Assembly (NCBI GenBank): GCA_022393335.1 | Contig: JAJEKB010021035.1 | Location: 1,348,348-1,412,347 of the forward strand | Reading direction: 5' to 3' | Origin: Macrotrachela quadricornifera | Lineage: Eukaryota; Rotifera; Eurotatoria; Philodinida; Philodinidae | Length of the DNA: 64,000 bases | In this document: positions 47,304 to 59,842 of the stretch, in pieces | How the letters are laid out: each line of letters starts with the position of its first letter | Position numbering within the stretch: the first letter of the stretch is position 1 | The notes under the pieces: generated by a model | The model's database searches: none | Seen by the model: only the letters and a program-made list of their open reading frames with translations | Told to the model about the DNA's origin: nothing | Translations under genes and position numbers: made by a program

Positions 47304-50300
47304 TTTTCTAGAAAATAAGTTAATTGATTAATAGAGCATACAATTATTTGACAGTAGTCACTGATAGATTCGGTTAATCAGACGCGCTGTTGATGTTGTT
47401 ATTCCAATGTCTTGCTCTATAAAAAAAGAATACAAAATATTCTAAAGGCAATTATATCTATCCATGAACAAAATTTTAGATCGAAACTCCGTTATTTGCA
47501 TTTTTTGATAAATACATACGAATGAGTTGAAAAATGTAATAAACACTCATAACTTTTCAAACAGGATCCATGAGCAGAAGCTCCTTTATGCTTTTTGCTA
47601 TCTCAACATACTCTATTCAATGAGATATACATGAATCATAATAAAGGTGATACCTCTGGCAGTTTCTTCGTAAGAAATGATAGCAGTAGTACTTAGTGGT
47701 ATAGTTCTTCATAGTAATGTCCTCCATTATTAATATTATTAGAGAATGTCATCACGATTGATTTTTCTCTTATAAAAAACGACCAAAAAAATAGGAAAAG
47801 TCTCAATATTAATGGTTTTTAAAAGGTCATTTTATTATGTTCAATGACGAGTTTCTAGTTATTTAAATTTAAATTCAAAAACAGATTTTGATTGAATAAT
47901 TTTAGTTTATTCTCAGATTTATATTGTAAAAATCAAGATACAAAATAAATTTAAATCATAAAAAGAATAAAAATTCATTTTTAAAATTTTTATTTTTTTT
48001 AAATACTTTTTTAAAAGACCTGAGCAGGCAAAAGAAATTTTCTTAGAAAAAATATAAAAAGTTCGAAAATTAACATTAAAAAATCATATCCAACTAATTT
48101 TGTAATGTATAATAAAATTCTTCTATTGGTACTAAAACTTGAAGAAAAGCGAAGCAAAATTGTATCCAAGAGCATCTGACGAATGACTAGGAATATATAC
48201 AAGTTGATCCTTTAATAATGTGGCTCAATAGTCTAAGCAATGGGTAAGTGATATATTGTGTGCATGTTCGAATCTAATCTTCTGAATTATATATTTATAT
48301 TTAGATTAGTCCAGACTCGTACAGCACACAATACAACATCTTAATCCATCCGACGTACTATCGCAGATGTTCTTACTTTTTCCATTCCAAATACAGTTTG
48401 GATGGACGTCAGGACAGGATGACATTTCTAGTCTTTTTCTCAAAAAGTCCTAGTAGATAACTAGTTAATATTTCATTAGCTAAGGACTAGTCCAAGGCTA
48501 GCCTGATTTGCGAAAATGATTAGACATGACAAAAATACTGACGCTTAACAACTACATAGTCAGAACGTGCATTAAGAACGCCAGGTAATTCCAGACTAGT
48601 CATGCACTAGGACTTTTTGAGAAAAAGACTAGAACTATCATCCCGCCATGACTAGAAATACGACTAGTCTTTTTACCCGTCTTTTGCTCGCCTGGGTAGA
48701 AAACGATTTAAATATATTAAAAAAGTTCTTGAGTTTTCAACTAATGGATATTAAATGACAGATATCAGGAATAAGATAACATGTCGTCTAGCTGTGGATT
48801 TATATTTTCGAGTTCATATTAACGTGTAATAAAGAAAATTCGATTTTTGTTGAACTGCTGAAACTTAATGTAACATTGATCAGAGAACATTTTTACTGGC
48901 GGATCCATAAAGAAGTTTTCATGTTTATGTGGTAAAAACAGTCATTTACTAAAAAAATGATTTCTCTATACATTTTACATGTATTGTTCTTATTAGGAAC
49001 ATTGCCTGTACTTTAAATACTGACTTCTCCAAAATAGTTTTTTTACCTGCAACTACGTATAGTATGTCGTTTTTTTGTGAAAAACAATGAGAGATTAAAT
49101 GGTAACCATCTTCTTATGTACGGTTCTTACTTTTCTTTTTCTTTTTTACTTTCGAAATTGGTATCTTTGGACTTTTCTTCACTTTATGATAGGTATCTAT
49201 TACATTTTGTTTATTACAAAAAAGAAAAAGACCTTGTAAAGATAGCTACGATCGGTCGCAAAAATCTAATATAACATAAGTTATCTTTTAACACGTAATA
49301 TGATATCAATAACGAAATGAAAAAACGAAACAGTCTTCATTTTAAAATCACAAAAGAACAATAAAAATTCATCGAAATATGTCACTGTCCAACACATATA
49401 ACACTTGCTAGACGATGAGTAGTCGATTCAATACATTCTAAATGTACCATGTAATAAAAAATGATGACTGGAATCATTTCGTTATTATATCTATACTTGT
49501 GTTATTTTAATAAGTAATCAGGAACTGGAAAAGTAGCGTTACCATCACTCTCGATTTTGACATTAACTGTACACTACTACATTACTCCAATTTTATTCAT
49601 ATCATATAGGCACGAGAAAAGTATGATATTAGAGAGAATTTATATATTTAGGAATAATAGTGGTAGTAGTAAGTAGTGGGACAGCCAAAGACTATTTCGA
49701 GCGCATATGATATTTGTGATACCAGAGCAAATGAGTATAAAAATACACACAGCAGATACATACAGTGGATGGATTGTAATGGTTGTGCTCTAGTTTGATA
49801 AGAAACTTAATAAAAATCGCATAAAAAAATCTATTTCCAGTCTCTAATAGCTAGGGCATCCTGATTTGATCTATAATCTACAGTGAATGTACCCTACATA
49901 TCGTTGACTCAACTTTTGCAGCTGTTATACAAAAGTTCACAAGATGCGTCGACGTGTCAAGTATAGAGTATTGAGATAGTTTGACGAAAAGTCGAATAGA
50001 AATAAGCGATAAAGTGACTATTGAAAATTAGATGGTAATCGAAGAGTCATATACACAAATTAAGAGTGAAAAAGATGCGATCAAAGAGCATCTGTCATGA
50101 TACACAAAGTGATTTATTATTCCCTTTTCTGAAACAAAGGATTACACAGCCGTAAATTCCTTTACAGTTTGACTGTCTGTCCTAATCAATCAGAAAACAG
50201 CAACGATTATATCGATTATAATAGAATGTAATAGTTTCTAAAAATACTCCCAAAGGATTTTTGGGGTCGGAGAATCCAATGGTACTATTAGTTTTTTATG

Positions 50301-53300
50301 ATCTAGTAACAAAAATTTTTTTTTACGAAAAAAGCCATCTTTTTAAAATTTGACCAAAGCACTTTTAAGGGCGATGAATGAATTGGTATCATTAGGTTTC
50401 AAAAGTTTATAAATTTAATATTTCGTTGATTGAAGGGAGAGTGACACGGAAAACAGTGAAATGCGTTTATTTGTTTGTGCCAGGTCAACGGTCAAAAAAA
50501 CACGTTTTTAGAGAAATCAACAAGAAGTCTCAACTTTGAAAAAATCTAATCTTAACTTTTTAGTAAAAGTTTTCGAGGTCGAGGAATCGGATAGTACCAT
50601 TAATTTTTGAATTTTTTTTAAATAATTTTTTTACTAAAAGAAGGCTTTTTCACGAAATAACGATTTGTCTCGGGTCTTGGAGAAGAGATCACATAACATA
50701 AAATAAGTTTGTAGTTATACATGTATGCTCTCTTCTAAAGTTTCTCTGTATCTTTCTATATTCAAGCCAATCTGTAAATGTCATCGGTTAGATTAATATC
50801 AAAAGCTTGTAATATTGTAGTCCAAAGCTATATGAAGGGTAATGGAGGACAAAGAATTCGCATCCGGAGTCTTATTACTGGTTAATAATAAGTTACCAAA
50901 AAATTACCTATTAGTTTTACTTTATTTTCTAAGAAGTTCGATCCAAGATGGTCAAAGATCAACAAATGGAAACTGAGTTGGTTTGCCAAATAATTAATAC
51001 GAGAGAATATAAACTTTCTCCAATAAAACTCCACCAAAGACAATAAAAATGTTTGCGATCTATTTCTTAGCTTTCTTTGATGAACTACTTGTTGTTTTAA
51101 GCTTGACTTACGAATATTCGAGGGTCGTAAATCTATATTTGATATTGATTCTAATATAAACAGTTTTCTTAGTTGATTACTATATGTCGAATCTTAGAGT
51201 CAGATTTATACAAAAATATGTAAAAAAGGAAGTGACTATTTGAAGTTCTGTTGTTGAGTCTCCATAGATGTGAACCGTAAAATTATATTCCGAAATAGAC
51301 AAAGCTCTTTTCTAGACTGCAATGTGCTATACTCTATTTGTAGCAATTGTTAAATAGTTCTCCTTTTTTAATTTCTTCTTAACGAGCGTATTAACAAATA
51401 CCTTGCAGCTTTTGAGAAGAATTTAAACGAGATGCATCCATTAATTTCAAAGCTGAACTAATATCGGTCAATATAGTGGCGTCAAATATGAAAACGGCTG
51501 GTCGTTGATTTAAAAAGCTTACCATAAGTGCATTAAGTGAGATTTAAAGTACTTTAATAGATCCTCAAATAATTCGATTCTTGAGGAAAAATAATTCTTT
51601 ATTAGACATTTTATATAACAGAGCATATCCAGTAAAGGAATTGTGAACACTAACATAGTGTTTTTTGCTTATCGTAGTGTAATCAGAAATAGATATGTAG
51701 TTGTATCGTCTTAAAACTTTAAGAAGCTATCCGGAATTATCTAGTCCCCTCTACTGAAAGGAGGGTTCTACGCTGAGCAAGCAATTTACGCTCGTTCGTT
51801 CTTAGACTGTATATTTATTATAGTTTTCTATGAAGTTTGACCAAAGGTAATCAGGACCGAGGAAGTCAAATCTGACGTCAATATTTTTGTAAACCACTTT
51901 TTCAAGTCTTTTTGGATATTACGTTTACGAGAAAATCAGCTATATTGTTAGAATTTGACGAATGATTATGAGGAATGTTAGTTTTGAATTAGTTTTTTTG
52001 AATGCATTGTGATTGTGCGTGGGTCTTTTACCCTTCAATGCTGAAAAGAACCGCTTTCGTATATTTTTTTCAAAGAATCATCAAGGGTAATCAAATGGAC
52101 ATTGTATTACATATAACAGAATGTCAACTCATTTGTTGGCTTCGAAAAGAGAAAAAATGGAAGATTTAATGGAAATGTCGGTAGAAACAGGTAGACGTTT
52201 ATTTGGAGAGTTACTTCAAAGATGAGATTTGAAAGAGTCTCAGATAGCTTGAATGATTTTTCGAAGGAACCTAATTAATGTCTCTTTAGGAATGAGTTCA
52301 GCTGATTATCAGTTCCTGATAATGAAGGGAAGAATAAAACTTGTGCTGCAGATCACACTGTTACGTAAAGTTTCAATATCTTCAATTACGAACTGTCCTA
52401 CCATAAACAAGTTAGGTTTTTGGTGTGAAAATAGGATAATTGATTATATATATCAACGGCTAGTCGTGAGTGGCCGACAGAAGGGAAGCCAACGAACGAC
52501 TAGACATTCGTTTGAGTCGATTATAGTAAGCAAAACGAGTATGAGTAAAAGACTGTTGAACAAGTGATCAAGTAATTGAACTTATGAATTAAAACAATTT
52601 TTTTTTATTTCAAGAGATATGAGCGATTTGATCACATCCTTTCAGTAGAGGGTCAGCGGCAATTGCGCCGCGTTACTTGTTCAGAAAAAGATATTTTTCC
52701 ATGGAGTTGTGGTTTTGAGTGATCGCCATCTGATCATGCTACTGAACTTGATGAACAAACTGAAGCATCTGAACCGTATCTAATTCTGTTTTCTTAAAGA
52801 AACAGTCGTATAGCGATAAATATTGTGCTTAAAAAAACATGAATGTTTGTCTCTCCGTTTTGTTCAAACAAGTCAGAGCTCAGGATTAGAACATATGACG
52901 TTTCAAACCACTGAATATGGTCAGATATCTGTATTAGACTTCATCAATCTCAATCAAAGTCAAAGAACTCGAACTTGAGATTTTCTTCTCATTTACGTAT
53001 GAATCTATATAGAGATATTTCTATAAAATGATCATCGTTACTTGTATTTTATTAGTTTTCAGTTTTCCTTATTTAAATAATTATTATCTAGCAATAAAAC
53101 AATTGCTATAACTAATAGATTATAGAATATATATTATATCACTTGCTGAAATTAGATTACAATGTTGTATCAACTAATAAAATACCATCTAGCTAACACT
53201 AATATGAAAATTAGTTTTTGTTTTTTTCTATTTTTTGTTATCTATATCTCAAGTAATTGTTTTTTATGTAGAGCTCTGATGAGTATTAAACATTTTAATA

Positions 53301-53423
53301 ATTCTTATACAAAACATAAGAACTTGTTATTTTAATACGTTTATTTAATTTCAACAAAACAATCGACTGCTGAAAAGCAAAAGTTGAGAGCAAAAGATTG
53401 TACTTGTCTCTTCTTTAAAATAA
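47304..53423. other. 6-kb stretch without recognised genes
   Basis: AT-rich, with only short unrelated ORFs. Visible structure: an inverted repeat at 48428-48632; two related blocks of about 110 bp near 50235 and 50560 (tcggagaatccaatggtac versus tcgaggaatcggatagtac); and a 104-codon frame at 52253-52567 (starts ATG, Arg/Lys-rich, no family seen). Confidence 0.35.
48428..48632. repeat. 26-bp perfect inverted repeat
   Basis: ctagtctttttctcaaaaag (48428 on, 26 bp) and its exact reverse complement at 48607-48632, with weaker pairing outward (aggatgacat / atcatcc). This may be the interior of a small MITE. Confidence 0.65.
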
Positions 53424-53690
53424 ATAGGGAGGTTTGTTTTTCAATGGAACAACTTTGATGATTATAAGGAATTCTTAACAACATGGAAAGTGACATTACC
53501 CAACGATCCATCTCTTTGGAAAGCGGGTTCTTGTAACTGTCCATCATTTTTCAAAGAATTTATTTTAAAATATGTAATAGGACTTGCGATACAACTAAAG
53601 TATTGCAAACCTCCACCTACTGCGAAGGATGTAAAAATCGGTGAGAAAAAAAAAGTGGTCGACCTAAAAAGACTACTAAAGTTTGAATAA
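53424..53690 (+). pseudogene. MULE-type transposase C-terminal remnant with degenerate SWIM zinc finger
   Basis: The open frame, with no sensible ATG, reads NNFDDYKEFLTTWKVTLP then DPSLWKAGSCNCPSFFKEF, ILKYVIGLAIQL and KPPPTAKDVKIGEKKK. The order W-V..LP..LW..G.C.CP.F.K and the trailing CKPPP.AKD.PIG block are those of Mutator-like transposase proteins with a SWIM finger. The CxC half is present, but the expected CKH is LKY, so zinc binding is lost. Nothing of the catalytic part is seen upstream. Confidence 0.65.
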
Positions 53691-54366
53691 TAAAATAATT
53701 TGAACTATTTGTCCTTGATTATTTATCATCACTCAATATTATAATTGTCAAAATTCACTTCTTTATTTGTTAAAATTAATAAATTATTGGTAATTCGAGC
53801 TTTACTGATTTATCATTTTTCATATATTTAATGGTCATATTATTCTAATGTTCGTTCAGTATTTTTTTATTTATCAATTGAATATAAGCCTATTTTTATA
53901 CATCATTTCTCATTTAGTCCTCGAAAAGATCGTGTCTAAGAAATTCTTTGTTCTTTCATCTGTAAGCATCATAGATAAAATAAATGTTATTTATCCGCTG
54001 TCGTAGATAGACACTTTAAAAAAAGTGGAAAATATATCGGCCGATATTAATGAATAAATTTTTGATATCATTACTGTCAGTTTCATTTCTTTTATTTATT
54101 TAGAAAAACGAACCATAACAAGTTTGTTTTTTTAATTATTTCTGAGCTGTGATCTAATATATTCTAATATAATTATAGGATGATAATGTGTTTTGACATT
54201 CTATAGATGATAAATATACATGAATGATTACATTGACATAATTTATCAAAGATTCATAATCAAAAGTAACCAACTGACAAGCAGTTCAGTTTTTCTTGTC
54301 ATTTATCACTTCGTATAGTAAGAGAAATTATCACCAACATCTAGTTCATTATTTCAATCAGAGAAA
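53691..54366. other. intergenic, 5' flank of receptor gene
   Basis: AT-rich spacer upstream of the second 7TM receptor. No feature recognised. Confidence 0.35.
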
Positions 54367-55431
54367 ATGTCAACAACCATGTCAAGTATTATCTTAACAG
54401 TAAACAATTTAACTTCTGATACGATGTTGTTCGTGAGATGCTATTCATTCACTTTGATTCCATTTAGTTTTATAGGTGGTTTGATGAGTATTTATGTATT
54501 TACACGGAAAACATTGAGAACAAATCCGTGTAGTAGATACTTCTTAGCAGCAACTATTGCTGGATTACTGAACACGTGCTATACTCTACCTATAAGAACA
54601 GTACAAGCCGGTTATTTTGATTTGGATCCGGGAGCCTTTTCAAATTTTTGGTGTCAATTCTTTGGATTTTTTTCGTATTCCATAAGGTATATTCAATTCT
54701 TCGCTATTGTACGTCATCCTTATTTTCTAATTTTTAGAGGATTAAGTGGTTGGTTAATTGTTCTGGCTTCTGCTGATCGATACTTTTGCAGTTGTCAATC
54801 AGCAAATAAAAGAGCATGGAGTAGTCTTCGAATAGCTAATCGAGCTATTCCAATGATGATATCCTTTAGTCTAATCATATATATTCCTGTTGCAATTTTT
54901 CTTCAAATTGAAATTGCATCAACAACTGGAAAACCTTTTTGCAATTTAGTAGGTCCAGTAGGAATTTATCGTACAGTTCTATCGTATTTGAGTTTGATTC
55001 ATTTTGGTTTGTTACCATCATTTTTTATGCTTCTATTTGGTATATTGACTATAGGAAATCTCGATCGATCTAAACGACTTGCAGCAGCACCGGCAATCAA
55101 TGCTAGCAAAGCAAACAACTCAAACAATCGAAAAACTAACCGAAATCTATTTCAAATGTTATTCATTCAGGTGTTAGTCTATTGTACAACAGGATTAACA
55201 TTTTCAGCCGTCATGATTTATCTATCGGTTACCGGTAGCATGCCAAAACCTATAATTCAACAAGCACAAGAAAAAATGTTAGCTGTAGTAGTGGGAATAC
55301 TTTCGAACACTGGTCCTTGCACAAGTTTTTATTTGTTCACACTTTCAAGTGGTCTATTTCGAAAAGAACTAAAGAATCTATTGTTCTTTTGGAAGAAAAA
55401 TGATGATCGTTCACAACAAAGTCATACTTAA
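54367..55431 (+). CDS. Rhodopsin-like seven-transmembrane receptor with a stop-free 51-bp intron
   Basis: Exons 54367-54686 and 54738-55431, intron 54687-54737 (GTATAT..TTTTTAG), 337 residues. The intron is 51 bp with no stop, so the raw ORF reads through; removing it joins FFSYSIR to GLSGWLIVLASADRY, restoring a normal third helix. Seven hydrophobic segments are present. Cys96 starts helix 3, DRY is intact at 120-122, and Cys175 in the second outer loop can pair with Cys96. There is an Asn-rich third inner loop (NASKANNSNNRKTNRN) and a short C-tail. The N-terminus has a glycosylation site (NNLT). Family A; signals through G proteins. Ligand unknown. It is a different subfamily from the receptor at 14649. 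Confidence 0.82.
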   Translation: MSTTMSSIILTVNNLTSDTMLFVRCYSFTLIPFSFIGGLMSIYVFTRKTLRTNPCSRYFLAATIAGLLNTCYTLPIRTVQAGYFDLDPGAFSNFWCQFFGFFSYSIRYIQFFAIVRHPYFLIFRGLSGWLIVLASADRYFCSCQSANKRAWSSLRIANRAIPMMISFSLIIYIPVAIFLQIEIASTTGKPFCNLVGPVGIYRTVLSYLSLIHFGLLPSFFMLLFGILTIGNLDRSKRLAAAPAINASKANNSNNRKTNRNLFQMLFIQVLVYCTTGLTFSAVMIYLSVTGSMPKPIIQQAQEKMLAVVVGILSNTGPCTSFYLFTLSSGLFRKELKNLLFFWKKNDDRSQQSHT

Positions 55432-56186
55432 ACAACAAATATAACTCGTCCTCAAGTAATGCCGACAATTCAATCATGACACTATTTTTTTCCCTGTACG
55501 TTCACTTTGCATTAATAGTGATGTGTTGTTTTGAGTGGAATATTTATTTATTGTCGTGTTGTTCGTCACAGTATTATTATATATACTAAATAGATAAAAA
55601 TAGATATGACAATATATATTTAAGCAAAGCAATTATGATCAAAAATCGAACTTTCGAGAAAAAAAAAATGTGTCAACGGTATTTGACTGTAGACTTAAAA
55701 CTTAGCATTTAATAGCGACATCCTTGTCCACGTACTTGATTGGTTCTCCCACTAATCTATTAATGATGGAATGTAATATACCATTAATAAAAATTGTACC
55801 CATGCAGTACTCTATTTAGTAGTCGTATATGTATTTCTAAAATTCAATTCTATCTGTGCTTTTCCTAATCTGAAACGCTATCGTCTTTCATGATGTATTT
55901 TTGACCAATGAATAATTAAACAATGAATCATGCATGAAGCAGCATGTTATGTATCAAACGAAAATATTGCTGACAGTAACGATTACTACTATTCCTCCGT
56001 CCGCATGTTGTAAAGAATGATGCCAACATGTAAATTGGACAAATATGACGAAGATAAACATCATATGATTCATATGTATAATGACTTGTTTTCATGAATC
56101 AGAGGGACAAATACAAGCCGATCGATACGTATATACTATATTCGTTCTGTTCTCTCTGTAACATTTTACAATTAAAATAAGCGAAG
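55432..56186. other. intergenic, no gene seen
   Basis: Spacer between the receptor and the GTPase cluster. Nothing recognised. Confidence 0.35.
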
Positions 56187-57860
56187 ATGGGTGGTGGTAA
56201 GCTTTTAGGGTTTTGTTTTTCTTGTCGATTTTAAACTTCATTGGTTTTTTTTATCAGCTCCATCCACTGTTGAACAAACTTTTAGTTCAGTTGCACAAGA
56301 AGTTGTCAATGTAACCAGTCCAGTTGTAAATGAAGTCGTCAATGCAAGTGTTGATGCTGTGAATGATGTTTCTCATTTTACAAAAGAGGTTACTGATGGA
56401 GCCGAACAAGCTATCGTATCTGTTGTGAACGAACTAATTGGAGAATCGCCTTTTGAACTAGAAGAACAGCACGATTCACGGACTCAAGAAGAAATCGAGC
56501 GACTAAAAATCGAACAGGAACAATTGAGATTAGCCATTAAAGCTCTACAAGAAGAGTTAAATGAAAATGAGACAATCGACACAGAGGATGATCTAAATCA
56601 ATATCGAGGAAAGATCATTGAAAAATTTTATGCTCAAGCCCGAAAAGTACCTCCTCTTATTCTGACTGGCCGTAATATTGGCTTTTTCGGAATAACTTTA
56701 ATAGGTAAAAGTTCTATGATCAATACATTGTTAGGAGCAGAATTAGCTCCTATTGGTATTGGTGAAACAACCAAAACAATAATAGCATACGATGGACTAA
56801 ATTATCGTTTGTATGATTTTCCTGGTAAAAATGATGATATATCAGTATTCAACAAAAATTATATTGGTTTACTAAAAGGATTAACTCATCGAATGGTTTT
56901 GATTGGAGCAACAGTTAAAGAGATGAGTAAATTTTTACGATTATTAGATGCCCTTAATCTCAATTATGATATAGTCATTAATAAATTTGATTCAATTGAC
57001 TTAGAAGAACGAGAATCTTTTTTAAGTAAAATTTTAGAAGAAATTTCAGTTGGACAATTCAAAGGTATTCATAATGTATGGTGTGTTAGCGCTCACAATT
57101 AGGGGTGGGTCATTTGACTTAACTTAAAATTAAGTCAAGTTTTTTTACTTAACACTTAATATTAAGTATTAAGTTTTTTCATTAAAAATTAAAACTTAAT
57201 TTTAAGCGTTAAGTGTTTACTTAAAACTTAATTTCAAGCGTTAAGTGTTTNNNNNNNNNNNNNNNNNNNNNNNNNNNNNNNNNNNNNNNNNNNNNNNNNN
57301 NNNNNNNNNNNNNNNNNNNNNNNNNNNNNNNNNNNNNNNNNNNNNNNNNNNNNNNNNNNNNNNNNNNNNNNNNNNNNNNNNNNNNNNNNNNNNNNNNNNN
57401 NNNNNNNNNNNNNNNNNNNNNNNNNNNNNNNNNNNNNNNNNNNNNNNNNNNNNNNNNNNNNNNNNNNNNNNNNNNNNNNNNNNNNNNNNNNNNNNNNNNN
57501 NNNNNNNNNNNNNNNNNNNNNNNNNNNNNNNNNNNNNNNNNNNNNNNNNNNNNNNNNNNNNNNNNNNNNNNNNNNNNNNNNNNNNNNNNNNNNNNNNNNN
57601 NNNNNNNNNNNNNNNNNNNNNNNNNNNNNNNNNNNNNNNNNNNNNNNNNNNNNNNNNNNNNNNNNNNNNNNNNNNNNNNNNNNNNNNNNNNNNNNNNNNN
57701 NNNNNNNNNNNNNNNNNNNNNNNNNNNNNNNNNNNNNNNNNNNNNNNNNNNNNNNTTAAGTGGCTTAATTAAGTTGAATTAAATAAAATGACCCACCCCT
57801 ACTCACAATCCTCAACAATTTCCTGACTGGCTTCAAATGGTCAATTATTTGACCTCGTAA
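56187..57860 (+). CDS. IRG-like GTPase, last 16 codons split off by a transposon
   Basis: Exons 56187-56196 (ATG GGT GGT G, donor GTAAGC) and 56258 onward. The start gives MGGAPSTVE, with a Gly2 that could be myristoylated. An amphipathic or coiled N-terminal region (about 80-110) leads to a G domain: P-loop GITLIGKSS (148-156), GIGETTKT (171-178), DFPG (190-193) and NKFD (245-248). Spacing and motifs resemble immunity-related (IRG) GTPases of the dynamin-like group. At 57099 a hAT-like MITE is inserted. Its first bases make a TAG after AHN, so the present protein has 284 residues; the rest (PQQFPDWLQMVNYLTS, stop 57858-57860) lies beyond the element. The intact copy at 59843 ends similarly (MFPDWLTMVDLLTST). 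Whether the truncated protein works is unknown. Confidence 0.8.
57100..57801. mobile_element. hAT-like MITE in a GTPase coding exon, 8-bp target duplication CTCACAAT
   Basis: The ends are TAGGGGTGGGTCATTT and its reverse complement. Exact 8-bp duplications CTCACAAT lie at 57092-57099 and 57802-57809, and removal of one copy plus the element rejoins the frame. The visible subterminal parts are ACTTAA/TTAAGT arrays. About 505 bp in the middle (57251-57755) are Ns, so true length is unknown. Confidence 0.92.
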
Positions 57861-58268
57861 TTTTTTGTTTTTTCGCAATTTTATTTTATTCACTTCTTAT
57901 CAAATCATAAAATGAGACAAGAATCTTTTTTTCTTATTGTCTTTGAAGCTTATCATAAATGGATTCTTATTCAGAATATTATGATTTATTTCTAAACTTT
58001 GTGATGCAACAATATGACTCATAATTCTGATAACACAAGTTTTTTTTTCTACTGAAACTTCTACGAAGGTCAATAAAGATAATCAGATTGATGAAAAAAT
58101 ACTCAACAAGAAACAATTATTGGATTTAAAAATGATTTTGATGATGCTTCTGACAAAGTGATCATAATTCTCAAAGATTTATTGTTCAATCTTTCGAATG
58201 TTTCAGATAATCGGCCATCAAATTTCAATTAGTGAACATTTAAGGATGTTTTGCACTAACAAAAAATA
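57861..58268. other. spacer, no gene seen
   Basis: AT-rich sequence between the 3' ends of two GTPase copies. Nothing recognised. Confidence 0.35.
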
Positions 58269-58996
58269 TCGACTTTATCGAATTTGTTGAAGACAATGTC
58301 ATAACTCAATCCGATTTCATCATACTTGAATTTTCTTTGACTGTTGCTTGAATAAGAATTAGACGTCTTGTTAGACCTTTAAAGAATGCAATATATTCCA
58401 TGGTAAGATAGTTGATTTCATCATTTCGACCAGAAAACATCCCGCAATGTGTATTAAGTTCCTTGATAACGTGTAATAGTGGTTGTTGTTTCACCAACAT
58501 CTGTTTAAGCTACTTTCTTCTCAAGAAGACTATTAAGCATAGTAGACTTACCGGTTGATGTTGAACCGAATAATCCGATATTGTTACCTTCCATTGAAAT
58601 TGGTTTGGTCAATCGAGCTAGATCAATTAGAACTTTCATCGTTGTTTTATCTTGTTGTAGAAGAGTTTCAAAAGAATCAATCTTTTTCTTTTTCATCTCT
58701 TCGTTTATCATTGAAAAGCGTTGAAGAAGTTCGGTATGTTTATTACGATATCGAACTATTTCTTCACGTAATATTGCATTTTTCTTCAGTTTTTTGATAA
58801 TTTTGAACAACTGATTTATGTATAAAACCATCTCTCTTTTAATATAGTTGTCTCGAGATTGTGCACCATGTTGGTCGAGCCGTTCATATAATACTACATA
58901 TTCTCGATTCGATTGGGGAACTCGATCTATTTCATTATGTAATATACCATTTTCTTCGACAAGCTGATCTAATTGCGACAATTGTTCACGTAACAC
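58269..58996 (-). pseudogene. IRG-like GTPase pseudogene
   Basis: Minus strand. The N-terminal coiled coil (LREQLSQLDQLVEENGI) and P-loop GSTSTGKSTM are intact. After EKKVA a stop codon replaces Glu, a second stop follows in the ITRYQGT region, one extra base breaks the frame before SGRNDEIN, and about 13 bp are missing after SSMMK, between short direct repeats. Homology ends after FNKFDKVD. The block SGRNDEINYLTMEYIAFFKG and what follows is almost identical to the intact gene at 59843-61254, so the copy is recent or has been partly converted. Opposite in orientation to its two relatives. Confidence 0.85.
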
Positions 58997-59842
58997 GGCA
59001 TTTCTCCAAGTGTTGAATTATAAATTTCAAATTGATTGCATGGATTTGCTTTCAAAAATAAGATCGACTGATATAAATATCGTAACAGTATTCACGGTTT
59101 TTTTGCTTTGTATGTCGTTTGTACAATGATAACATACATTTACTATCATCAGATTATTCATAGAATAATTTACATCGAAGGGACATAACCATAGACTCTA
59201 TTCATGTTATGACTCATAGAGAAATATTAATCGGAATCTCTGAAAGATAACTTGGAGAATATGAATCAGAGTTGAGTTAATTATGTTAAGTCATCTGTTT
59301 CATGAAAGATTTACATTCTTTAGTTTTGTTCGGTGAGTTTCAAATATTTTTTCGTATTTTTAAACCGATGATGATTTTAGTTCTTACGATCTTCGATAGC
59401 GATCCCATGACTAAACTAGTTTGTCGCCACTAAATATTGTAATAACTGCGAAACATTGAGTGTCTCGTATCTTCAACAAATTCTAGCTGCTTTAGTTGGA
59501 TTCCACAGATTTTAACTAATATTTGTTGATGAGTCATATAGCATGAATAAGCTGCGTGATAATGTTCTTTTCACAAGAATATTGAATGACTAATACTCTC
59601 CTATTGATCATATTAGCATCATTAGTAAATACAACGAGAGGAAAAAGAAAGTAATCATGAATCAATCAAATAAGATAGTACACGAGCAAGAATAAGCAAT
59701 GATAGAGAATGAGAAAAGCATATAATTTCTTTTTATTACACAGCAGAATATTGTCCTACTTCTATATATTAGTTGATATTTTCTTGATCAACAATCACAT
59801 TCGATCAATACATCGGTTTTCAATTTAGCATACACTAAGATA
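58997..59842. other. spacer, no gene seen
   Basis: AT-rich sequence upstream of both the pseudogene (-) and the intact GTPase gene (+). Nothing recognised. Confidence 0.35.

Noticed and set aside
48217..48280. tRNA-like sequence with A-box-like TGGCTCAATAG and B-box-like GTTCGAATC
   Set aside because: The acceptor, D and T stems do not pair, so it is at best a decayed tRNA-derived repeat and not a tRNA gene.
52253..52567. 104-codon frame on the plus strand
   Set aside because: No domain, no neighbouring exons and no splice support; left as a chance ORF.
57245..57772. Long open frame across the N run
   Set aside because: It consists of unknown bases and has no coding meaning.
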